From positions 1 to 64,000 of the forward strand of contig NZ_JBKHKJ010000015.1 in assembly GCF_046546515.1 (NCBI RefSeq): a stretch of DNA of 64,000 nucleotides. Direction: 5' to 3'. Below, in pieces: positions 16,636 through 23,717 of the stretch. Under the pieces are notes generated by a model, which saw only the letters and a list, made by a program, of their open reading frames with translations, was not told the origin of the DNA and searched no databases. Source of the DNA: Parasediminibacterium sp046546515 (GTDB taxonomy: Bacteria; Bacteroidota; Bacteroidia; Chitinophagales; Chitinophagaceae). Both the position numbers and the translations under genes were made by a program. Each line of letters begins with the position of its first letter. Positions within the stretch are counted from its first letter, which is position 1.

Positions 16636-16889
16636 ATTCACTTAAATTATTATAAAAAATGAGGCTTAAAAAATAAAAAATATTTGAATAACAATGAGTT
16701 ACAAGAAAAAGGATAGGCTCGAAAAAAAAATAAATCATGGAAAAAGAAGAAAAAAATCCATTTCAATTGTTTGCTTAGTTCTTCAATTTCCCCTGTTTGT
16801 TCTTTCTTTCTCTCCTTTCGGGTAGGGCTGGGGTTAGGTTAAATGTGTTACTGCTAAATAAAAAACGAAGATTTGAAATGCACCCCAAT

Positions 16890-16922
16890 TTGGTAAGGGG
16901 TAACCTATTATTTTTATATTTG
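16890..16922 (+). promoter_or_regulatory. Bacteroidota-type promoter (TTG-N22-TATATTTG)
   Basis: TTG at 16890-16892 and TATATTTG at 16915-16922, the TANNTTTG -7 box of the Bacteroidota primary sigma factor, separated by 22 bp. It lies just outside the end of the dispersed element and would give a ~170-nt leader to the gene starting at 17102. That leader contains a possible hairpin with arms ACAACAAA/TTTGTTGT. Confidence 0.45.
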
Positions 16923-17101
16923 CTTCAATCATTGGAGTTTTGTATTTAGTTACAACAAAAAATGTTTTATAATTTATAATCAAAGTTTGTTGTTTTATAT
17001 TTACAAATGATGCTTTTGGAAATGGAAAAGTTATTTTGAAAGTTTTACTTATTCCCTTCGTGCCACTTTGAGCCTTTGTGGCTAAAATTACAAAAACACC
17101 T

Positions 17102-17869
17102 ATGTACGTTAGTGATACAGATAAAAAGAATTTTGCCTCGATCATCCTCTTGGATGAGATACTAAACAAAGACAGTGTTTTTGCCACTAGCTTAGAGCCA
17201 GCCGACAAAGTACTAGAACCTTTGTTGATAGAACTGCTTGGAAAAAGCTATCTATCTGTAGCGGGAGGTAAGTACGCAATAACAGACAAAGGCAAGCAAG
17301 CATTTGACGTATTTATGCAGCGTTATACCGAAGCCTTGAAGCTGTATGATATTTTTGCGTTTGTTGATTTGGAAAAAGGGGAATTTGCCTTTAGCCGCTA
17401 CTTCGATTTTGACAATGACCAGGAATGGGACATATTTAAGTCTGAAAGCCGCTTTGAAGACTTGCGGATAGCTGTTGCCATGTTCAAAAAGCTAAACCCA
17501 GCAGAAATTGTTTTCATGTCCTTCATCAATGAAAACCGATTTGACACGCAGTCAACAGGCTGGCAGTTTGATTTGGTATCGAATGCCATCTGGGACGAGA
17601 TAGAGGAAATATGTGCAACAGCCATAAAGCCAGCCGACCTTGGCGACGATGCCATGAAAGACATGGTGGCGCAAGGCTCGGCATTGTTAATCAATATTTT
17701 AAAAGAAGAAGCCGCACACAACAAGGAACAGCAAGAATATGAATATGCCAACAACCAAAGCAATAACGTTGTAGAAACGGTGGTTGAGGAAACAAGCTAT
17801 TACGAGCCTTATTACTACGACCCTTATTATGTTTCGCCTTTTTGGTTAGTGCCGTTGTTTTTGTGGTAG
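17102..17869 (+). CDS. unknown acidic protein with Tyr-rich tail
   Basis: I do not recognise this 255-residue protein. The chosen ATG (17102) lies past a copy of the CCTTTGTGGCTAAA intergenic repeat; a GTG eight codons upstream falls inside that repeat and is unlikely. The N-terminus (about residues 5-70) looks like a small winged helix, ending in the wing-like GGKYAITDKGKQAFDVF. The middle is acidic (DLEKGEFAFSRYFDFDNDQEWDIF). The C-terminus is a low-complexity tail, YYEPYYYDPYYVSPFW, then a hydrophobic LVPLFLW end that could touch a membrane. No signal peptide or catalytic motif is visible. It is monocistronic and its codon use looks like its neighbours. Confidence 0.65.
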   Translation: MYVSDTDKKNFASIILLDEILNKDSVFATSLEPADKVLEPLLIELLGKSYLSVAGGKYAITDKGKQAFDVFMQRYTEALKLYDIFAFVDLEKGEFAFSRYFDFDNDQEWDIFKSESRFEDLRIAVAMFKKLNPAEIVFMSFINENRFDTQSTGWQFDLVSNAIWDEIEEICATAIKPADLGDDAMKDMVAQGSALLINILKEEAAHNKEQQEYEYANNQSNNVVETVVEETSYYEPYYYDPYYVSPFWLVPLFLW

Positions 17870-17883
17870 CATAGAAGGGGATT

Positions 17884-17994
17884 GCCACAAAGACGCTAAG
17901 TAGCACTAAGAAAAAAAATAAGGTTGCAAATTGCTTCATTAATTTCTTTGCTTTCCTTTCGTGCTACTTTGGATATTCGAGTCTTTGTGGCTAA
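17884..17994. repeat. GCCACAAAG-type repeat forming a long hairpin
   Basis: GCCACAAAGACGCTAAGTAGCAC at the left (starting 17884) and GTGCTAC with GTCTTTGTGGC at the right (ending 17994) are complementary in two blocks, 11 and 7 bp. This is the same dispersed family as at 2277 and 46771. It may act as a terminator-like structure for the 17102 gene. The rest of the 280-bp gap up to 18149 holds nothing I can name except a TACCTTTG box at 18076-18083 without a clear upstream element. Confidence 0.6.
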
Positions 17995-18149
17995 TTTACT
18001 ATGCAAACCCACCATTAATAACCAATTTCGTTAATAAATATAAATTATTCCTTCTTAGGCTGTGTATCTTGACTATACCTTTGTAACTTGCATTTTTTAC
18101 AGTATCGGCTAGCAGTTAGCTTGGTTGTAAAATCAATTCCTTATATTAA

Positions 18150-21100
18150 ATGGCTTTACCTTATCTCGTCAAGCATATCTACAACAATGGTTCCGAGGAA
18201 GTAATCCGTCGTGGAAAAAAAATCTATTCGTCTGGGCATGTGGACCTTATGGAGTACGACGAATTAATGTCATCTATCACCTTCAGAGTGAAAGATGACA
18301 ACTACTCCATCTATTACAAAGTGTACATAACGCATTTTAAAGACCCAGCTACACTAAAACTGCGCTGCACCTGCCCATACAACCTTAGCGAGATATGCAG
18401 GCACAAAGCAGGGGCTTTGTTTACCCTGCAAGACCTGATGGACAGGAACATGTTGGGCGAAAGGGAACTGATATATGACCAGAAGCACACGGTCGTAAAA
18501 ATGAAGCAGCTAGACTTGAAAGTGATACGGATGCTTTCAAGCCCAGAAACATTTACAGCAGCAGAAGTTTTTATTGCTGGTGGCAACAAAGCCAAAATAG
18601 CTAGCGCTAAAGAAGAGCGGGTGGTAGCAGAAGTGGCAATAGATGGCACTACGTTTAAACTAATCATCCAAAAAAACGAAGAACGGAATTTTGATACCAG
18701 TTGCACTTGCAGCAGCGATACTAAGCACCCCTTGTGCGTACACAAGACCATCGTGTTCATGCAATTGCTAAAAGCAAAAGGTGCTAATTATTTTGACACG
18801 ATACGTAATTGGGATGCCGTAAAAAATAAATTATTGAGCCTATATGGCTATTCGCTAAGCGATGATTTAAAAGGGAAGTTTGAATTTACCTATACCGAAG
18901 GCAAGCCTTTTTTAAGGGTGCTGGACAGTTCTATACAAAAAATAGCAGCCACCGTGGGGCCAGTTGACATCATAAAGCCCAAGCCAGTATTAGCAGTAGA
19001 ACAAAAGCTACAACACCAAGAAGCCTACGAATCTGTTGCGGTAGCATCGCCTGCCATGCAAAAAGCGGCTTTTAAACTAGGGCTGGTAGTAACCACCAAC
19101 CAACAGCAATACCCATATATAACAATAGAGGCGGTACAGGCAGAAACGGACGATGATTTTTCTAAATATACAGGGAAAATAGAAAAGATAGATCTGAACA
19201 AATTCATTAATACAGAAGTGTTTAATGAAGACGATAAAATAATGGTGCAGCAGTTGCGCAAGCTGATGGGCATAGAGGTAAACAAATACCTTAACCGCAA
19301 CTCGCCCTTCACGGGCGTTTGGGAAAACATTATACAGCAAGACAATGACGAGTTGCCCGAGGAAACCCGCAACATCATCAATGAATACCTGCACCCCAAG
19401 TACAAGAAATTGCTAGGTGAGCTGGCAGGCAGCAACTTCCTATTTTACCTGCCCGCAGGCAAGCCATTTATCACAGCCAACCTGCAGCAGGCTGAATTTT
19501 CGGCCACGTTTATTTCCCCGGCTTTTACCATTTATTATGAAAATGGCACTTATACCATAGAATGCTATGTGAAACTGCCTTTGGCAGAGCTGGACATACA
19601 AGAAAACGAATGTTCTAGTCCACTGCTTTTCCAATACCACAACCAATTTTTCACTTGGGAAAACAGTGAAGACGTAGCGGTGGCAAGCAAGTTTTTGCCA
19701 ACTGGCAAAATGGTAATACAAGAACGGGCCTGGGCTACCAAGCTTCAGGATTTTGTGCTGCCACTAAGCAAAACTTATAATGTAAATTTTGGCAACCTTG
19801 AAAAAGAGGAGATAAAAGATGTATTGCCCGATTGCAAGATATTGCTGAAAGAAAAAGGCGATTATTTAGTATTAGAACCCATATTTAGCTACAAGGGTTA
19901 TGAAATAAGGCATTCGGACAAAGAAAAAATAATATTGCCTGTAGCAGAAAAACTATTGGTGATACAGCGGAACATAGAAGCTGAAAATGCTTTTGTAAAA
20001 CGCATAGAAAACCTGCACTCCAACTTTATAAAGCCTGCAGACACCAACAACCTTGCACTGAAAGGCGTGGATGTATTGAAAGACAACTGGTTCTTTCTAT
20101 TTATTGATGCCGTGAAAGACATGAGCGTAACCATTTATGGTTTCGATGCGCTGAAACATTTCCGGTTCAACACTGCAAAGCCTTCCACCAAAATATTCAT
20201 CAGCAGCAACACCGATTGGTTTGATGCCAAGATAGAAATAAGCTTTGGCAACCAGCAGGTAACGGTTGACGATATTAAAAAAGCACTGATGAGCAAGCAG
20301 CAATATGTGCAGCTTGCAGATGGCTCGTTGGGTATTTTGCCAGAGGAATGGTTGAAAAAATACTCGTTGCTGTTCAGGGTAGGCGAAGGCAAATCGACCA
20401 ACATCAAGCTAAGTCGCTATCATTTTAGCGTGATAGAAGAACTGTACAACGAAAGGAACGAGGAAGAATTATTCTTTGAGCTCGAAGAAAAATACGAGAA
20501 CCTAAAAGAAAACTTTGCGATAAAAGATATTGAAGCACCAGCCCATTTAAAGCCTATTTTAAGGCCTTATCAGGAAAGTGGCTTCCGCTGGCTGAATTAT
20601 TTGCGCGAAGTGAACTGGGGCGGCATATTGGCCGATGACATGGGGCTTGGCAAAACAATACAGGCACTTAGCTATATCTATCATTTAAAGCAAGAACTAG
20701 GCACGCTGAAAGCATTGGTGGTTTGCCCTACCACACTGATGTACAACTGGCAGAATGAAATAATAAAGTTTACGCCAACGCTTACCTTTTATATTCACCA
20801 TGGTGGTAGTCGCCTTAGGGAGAGCTTGCAGCAAGACCATATAGACGTGATTATTACCACGTATGGCACGCTGCGAAGCGATATAAAACAATTTGTGGAC
20901 CTTAACCTAGACTATGTGGTGCTAGATGAAAGCCAGGCCATTAAAAACCCAAGCAGCAAAGTAGCAAAAGCGGCTTGCCTGCTAAGGGCGAAAAACCGCC
21001 TCTGCCTAAGCGGTACGCCATTGCAGAACAATACATTCGACATATTTGCCCAGATGAACTTCCTGAACCCCGGCATGTTGGGCAGCGTGGAGTTCTTTAA

Positions 21101-21947
21101 ACAAGAATTTGCGATACCCATTGACAAGTTTGGCGAAAAGGAACAAAAAGAACATCTACGCAGGTTGCTGTATCCTTTTATTTTAAGGAGGACTAAGGAA
21201 CAAGTGGCCAAAGACTTGCCCGAGAAACAGGAAATGGTATTGTTCTGCGAAATGGGCAGCGAGCAGCGCAAAATATACGATGCTTTCCGTAATGACTTTA
21301 GGGACAAAATATTGGGCGTGGTTGATTCACAAGGGGTTGGCAAATCGCAATTGACCATATTGCAAGGGTTGATGAAGCTGCGCCAAATTTGCGACAGCCC
21401 CTATATCATGAACGAGTCGGAACGCTACCCAAATGTGTCTGTAAAGCTGGAAGAAATAGGCCGCGAAATAACTGAAAACATTAGCAACCACAAAGCCCTT
21501 GTGTTCTCCCAATTCTTGGGAATGCTGGCTTTGATAAAAGAGAAACTGCGTGATTTAGGCGTGCCTTTTGAATATTTTGATGGCAGCACCACGGCCATAG
21601 AAAGGGAAAGGGCTATACAAAATTTCCAGAACAACGATACTTGCCGTGTTTTCCTAATTTCTTTAAAAGCAGGTGGCGTGGGGCTGAACCTTACTGCTGC
21701 CGACTATGTATATATAGTGGACCCTTGGTGGAACCCTGCCGTGGAGCAGCAAGCCATTGACCGTACGCATCGCATAGGACAAACCAAAAACGTATTTGCT
21801 TACCGGATGATTTGTACAGATACAGTAGAAGACAAAATATTAAAACTACAAGAACGCAAGCGAGCGCTAGCACGTGACCTCATAACCGATGATGAAGGTT
21901 TTGTAAAAAGCCTCAGCCGGGAAGATGTGGAGTATTTGTTTTCGTAG
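18150..21947 (+). CDS. SNF2-family helicase with N-terminal SWIM zinc finger
   Basis: A 1265-residue DNA-dependent ATPase of the bacterial SWIM-SNF2 type. The SWIM zinc finger is C73, C75, C83, H85 (LRCTCPYN...EICRHKAG). A second Cys/His cluster, SCTCSSDTKHPLCVHK, follows near residue 190. The large middle region (about 220-790) is poorly conserved. The helicase core starts around residue 800: Walker A ILADDMGLGKTIQ, the DExx box as VVLDESQAIKN, motif III CLSGTPLQNN, and motifs V-VI KAGGVGLNLTAADYVYIVD then AIDRTHRIGQTKNV. All are intact. Such proteins translocate on double-stranded DNA and remodel protein-DNA complexes. It stands alone; no nuclease or methylase partner is adjacent. Confidence 0.92.
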   Translation: MALPYLVKHIYNNGSEEVIRRGKKIYSSGHVDLMEYDELMSSITFRVKDDNYSIYYKVYITHFKDPATLKLRCTCPYNLSEICRHKAGALFTLQDLMDRNMLGERELIYDQKHTVVKMKQLDLKVIRMLSSPETFTAAEVFIAGGNKAKIASAKEERVVAEVAIDGTTFKLIIQKNEERNFDTSCTCSSDTKHPLCVHKTIVFMQLLKAKGANYFDTIRNWDAVKNKLLSLYGYSLSDDLKGKFEFTYTEGKPFLRVLDSSIQKIAATVGPVDIIKPKPVLAVEQKLQHQEAYESVAVASPAMQKAAFKLGLVVTTNQQQYPYITIEAVQAETDDDFSKYTGKIEKIDLNKFINTEVFNEDDKIMVQQLRKLMGIEVNKYLNRNSPFTGVWENIIQQDNDELPEETRNIINEYLHPKYKKLLGELAGSNFLFYLPAGKPFITANLQQAEFSATFISPAFTIYYENGTYTIECYVKLPLAELDIQENECSSPLLFQYHNQFFTWENSEDVAVASKFLPTGKMVIQERAWATKLQDFVLPLSKTYNVNFGNLEKEEIKDVLPDCKILLKEKGDYLVLEPIFSYKGYEIRHSDKEKIILPVAEKLLVIQRNIEAENAFVKRIENLHSNFIKPADTNNLALKGVDVLKDNWFFLFIDAVKDMSVTIYGFDALKHFRFNTAKPSTKIFISSNTDWFDAKIEISFGNQQVTVDDIKKALMSKQQYVQLADGSLGILPEEWLKKYSLLFRVGEGKSTNIKLSRYHFSVIEELYNERNEEELFFELEEKYENLKENFAIKDIEAPAHLKPILRPYQESGFRWLNYLREVNWGGILADDMGLGKTIQALSYIYHLKQELGTLKALVVCPTTLMYNWQNEIIKFTPTLTFYIHHGGSRLRESLQQDHIDVIITTYGTLRSDIKQFVDLNLDYVVLDESQAIKNPSSKVAKAACLLRAKNRLCLSGTPLQNNTFDIFAQMNFLNPGMLGSVEFFKQEFAIPIDKFGEKEQKEHLRRLLYPFILRRTKEQVAKDLPEKQEMVLFCEMGSEQRKIYDAFRNDFRDKILGVVDSQGVGKSQLTILQGLMKLRQICDSPYIMNESERYPNVSVKLEEIGREITENISNHKALVFSQFLGMLALIKEKLRDLGVPFEYFDGSTTAIERERAIQNFQNNDTCRVFLISLKAGGVGLNLTAADYVYIVDPWWNPAVEQQAIDRTHRIGQTKNVFAYRMICTDTVEDKILKLQERKRALARDLITDDEGFVKSLSREDVEYLFS

Positions 21948-21955
21948 GGGATTTA

Positions 21956-21992
21956 TCGAAGGGGCTGGTTTTTCCAGCCTCTTTTTTATTTT
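21956..21992. terminator. intrinsic terminator between convergent genes
   Basis: A hairpin with arms AGGGGCTGG and CCAGCCTCT around a T5 loop is followed by a T6 run. It lies between the 3' ends of the helicase and the HD-domain gene and may serve mainly the helicase. Confidence 0.8.
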
Positions 21993-22015
21993 TAAATTAT
22001 TGGCTATTCCTATCT

Positions 22016-22609
22016 TTAATCTACTCCCACCCCCATTTCTTTAAATGTTTTAAGGAATAACAACTTTGCATCCAGCACACTCCAGTTAGAAGCACCACCA
22101 AGGTACAAGCCATATTTTTTAAACTCAGCGATTAATGGTTCTGTATTGCCTTCCTGAAAAGCAATCCGCTCTAGTTCCATTGCCTTGCTTTCGTATTTAT
22201 TAATAAGGGCTTGGGTACGGGCAGATTGGTTCAGCCCAAACTTAGCTGCAATGGCATGCCTGATGCGTTTAAAAACAGGATGCAATGTTTTTTCAACAGG
22301 TTTTATAAAGTCACCCAAGTAGGCTTTGCTTGCATTATGCAATAATGCTTCCAGCAAATGCCGGCCTTTTTTAGTAGGCTGGCTGCTTTCAATCATTTTT
22401 GCAACCAATACACTATGTTGTGCAAAAGAATAAAAGTGGGAAGTATGCCCGCCAAACAAGCATTTTTTGCTAAGGCTATTGGCTATATCTTCTATATTAA
22501 TCATTTCCCGGGTGGGATTGTCCAAGTTTATAACCCTGCCAGAAGCAGTATTAAAAATGGACTGATAAAATTGCTGCCTAGGGTTCAATACGTTTGTTAT
22601 TGCGTTCAT
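22016..22609 (-). CDS. HD-domain hydrolase-like protein (YfbR/COG1896 type) with altered HD signature
   Basis: A 197-residue protein of the HD-domain group that includes 5'-deoxynucleotidase YfbR. The N-terminus TASGRVINLDNPTREMINIE and the first metal-ligand region FYSFAQHSVLVAKMI are typical. The eponymous motif, normally LLHDAxEAYLGD, reads LLHNASKAYLGD here: the metal-binding aspartate is asparagine and the following glutamate is lysine. The C-terminal helices (DAKLLFLKTF) are complete. In the family this Asp is needed for metal-dependent phosphohydrolysis, so activity may be lost or changed. The reading frame is intact, so it is not a simple pseudogene. Confidence 0.75.
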   Translation of the reverse strand: MNAITNVLNPRQQFYQSIFNTASGRVINLDNPTREMINIEDIANSLSKKCLFGGHTSHFYSFAQHSVLVAKMIESSQPTKKGRHLLEALLHNASKAYLGDFIKPVEKTLHPVFKRIRHAIAAKFGLNQSARTQALINKYESKAMELERIAFQEGNTEPLIAEFKKYGLYLGGASNWSVLDAKLLFLKTFKEMGVGVD

Positions 22610-22798
22610 AAACGTTTGCTTTAGATTCTATTTACCAATAATACAAATCCCGAACCAAAATGCAAATCAAGTCGTATATTTTTAAACTACATATTTTTTT
22701 AAAATTGATTTACTTAATTATTCATTTAATAATTAAACAATAATGCAACAAAAGACCCTGCTTTTTTATTTTTATTTCATTTAAGTTCAAAAAATGTA

Positions 22799-22831
22799 AA
22801 AACTAAAAGATGAAATACTTTTAGTTTTTAG
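22799..22831 (-). terminator. hairpin downstream of the SCO1 remnant
   Basis: Arms AAAACTAAAAG and CTTTTAGTTTT flank a short loop directly after the stop of the broken SCO gene on the minus strand. The stem is all A/T apart from three G-C pairs, so strength is modest. The remaining 190 bp up to the HD gene start is AT-rich and holds nothing I can identify. Confidence 0.5.
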
Positions 22832-22842
22832 TTAAACCTTTG

Positions 22843-23108
22843 CTATTCCACTTCCAGTTGCCTGATGTCTTTTATCAATTGTTCCATGTCAAAAGGCAAA
22901 GTGCCGTTGTAAATGCCCCTTATGCGCAATTGCTTGTCAACCAGCAACACATTCTCTGTGTGCAAAAAATCATCGCTCCCTTTTGCTTGCCCAAGCGTTT
23001 TTTCTGCGAAATAAGATTGGCTACCACAACTGCAAGCAACAAGAAGAAGAAGAATTTTATTATGACTGTTTTAAGGTTATAATTGATTTGACGGCTTTTG
23101 GGGGACAA
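22843..23108 (-). pseudogene. SCO1/SenC-family protein, internally deleted and frameshifted
   Basis: Reading the minus strand to a TAG at 22843-22845 gives a clear SCO1/SenC C-terminus: GSDDFLHTENVLLVDK, then RIRGIYNGTLPFDMEQLI and KDIRQLEVE. SCO proteins are membrane-anchored thioredoxin-like copper chaperones for cytochrome oxidase. Directly before this C-terminus, in the same frame, comes a lipobox-like LLLVACSCGSQ. The whole central domain with the CxxxC copper site (about 130-150 residues) is missing. The signal-peptide start lies in another frame across a run of TTC triplets, and the lipobox frame has an upstream TAA and no start codon. So this is a remnant with an internal deletion plus a frameshift. 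Confidence 0.75.
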
Positions 23109-23129
23109 ACTTTTGGTGGTGCTAACTTT

Positions 23130-23287
23130 TTAGCCATATTGATAGTTCATTTTTTTTGCCAGGGCATCTGCAAGTTTCATGGCTTCTACTGTGCCTGATT
23201 CAAGTTTTATTTTTATTGCTTTAGGTGTTGCTTTTTTTAATTGCGGTAGGGCTAATACGTGCCTCTTTTTTTTTGCTGTTCTTTCAT
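23130..23287 (-). pseudogene. small ORF, possibly frameshifted at an A9 tract
   Basis: From ATG at 23285-23287 the frame reads MKEQQKK and then stops soon after a run of nine A. With one more A it would continue as KRHVLALPQLKKATPK and on to MNYQYG, 51-52 residues in all. A longer frame starting at a GTG (23330) avoids the shift but begins with an unlikely hydrophobic leader inside the atpC terminator. I do not recognise the protein. It lies upstream of, and reads towards, the SCO remnant. Confidence 0.25.
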
Positions 23288-23325
23288 GCCTTTTTTTTGT
23301 AAAGATAATAACTAAAACAAAAAAA

Positions 23326-23363
23326 GCCACCCATCAGCTATTACGCTAATGGATGGCTTTCTT
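23326..23363 (-). terminator. intrinsic terminator after atpC
   Basis: Arms AAAGCCACCCAT and ATGGATGGCTTT form a 12-bp stem with one mismatch. On the minus strand it follows the atpC stop by 17 bp and ends in a T-rich run. Confidence 0.8.
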
Positions 23364-23380
23364 TATAAATATTGTAAATA

Positions 23381-23632
23381 TTATACCAACACAGCACCTT
23401 CAACCAAAACAGTTACTTTGTTGTCCAATACTTCTACAAATCCGCTTTGTATGGTATAGGTTTCAAAACTTGTTTTGTCTTTCAATATTTTAAGGTTGCC
23501 TTTAGATAATGCGCTTACCAAAGGGGCGTGCTTGTTCAATACCTCGAACAAACCATCAATACCCGGAAGCTGCACGCCGTAAACAGTACCGCTATATATT
23601 TTCTTTTCTGGTGTTAATATTTCTAAAGTCAT
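23381..23632 (-). CDS. atpC: F1F0 ATP synthase epsilon subunit (short form)
   Basis: An 83-residue epsilon subunit of the F1 sector, part of the rotating stalk. It covers only the N-terminal beta-sandwich domain: MTLEILTPEKKIYSG, LPGIDGLFEVLNKHAPLVSA and a GFVEVLDNKVTVLVEGAV end. The C-terminal two-helix inhibitory domain of the E. coli protein (~139 residues) is absent. This short form is usual in Bacteroidota, so it is not a truncation. It follows atpD by 85 bp on the same strand and shares its promoter. The inter-gene gap holds a strong inverted repeat. Confidence 0.95.
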   Translation of the reverse strand: MTLEILTPEKKIYSGTVYGVQLPGIDGLFEVLNKHAPLVSALSKGNLKILKDKTSFETYTIQSGFVEVLDNKVTVLVEGAVLV

Positions 23633-23716
23633 ACCCCTATCCCCTAAAGGGGAATTTTAATTTTAATTCAATGATTTGATTCAACACGCGTTCCCTTCCC
23701 CCTTTAGGGGATGGGG
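23632..23716. repeat. inverted repeat between atpD and atpC
   Basis: ACCCCTATCCCCTAAAGGGG (from 23634) and CCCCCTTTAGGGGATGGGGG (ending 23716) are inverted copies of each other, and each also contains its own CCCCTAAAGGGG palindrome. The pair fills the short gap between the two ATP synthase genes, so the hairpins are present in the atpDC mRNA. Confidence 0.85.
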
Positions 23717-23717
23717 G

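Larger units (their letters stand above)
16226..16882 (-). repeat. dispersed non-coding element, copy A (~657 bp) with 13-bp inverted ends
   Basis: This gene-free stretch begins with TGCATTTCAAATC (16226-16238) and ends with its exact reverse complement GATTTGAAATGCA (16870-16882). Its inside aligns over most of its length with the reverse complement of 59515-60133. Shared blocks include ATTTGGCAGA, the CCTATATGGGGG three-arm palindrome, GCATCTTGGCCT, CATCGGATGTTAGTTG, an 11-bp array and a CAATGAGTTA block. Identity looks like about 75-80 % by eye. I find no ORF that is shared. Its structure suggests a MITE-like or structured-RNA element. Confidence 0.75.

Noticed and set aside
17078..17101. 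GTG start eight codons upstream of the unknown 255-residue gene
   Set aside because: It lies within a copy of the CTTTGTGGCTAAA intergenic repeat, so the ATG at 17102 is preferred.
22920..23108. Minus-strand 62-codon ORF with a hydrophobic N-terminus
   Set aside because: It is the shifted frame of the SCO1 remnant; its second half has no SCO similarity while the neighbouring frame does.
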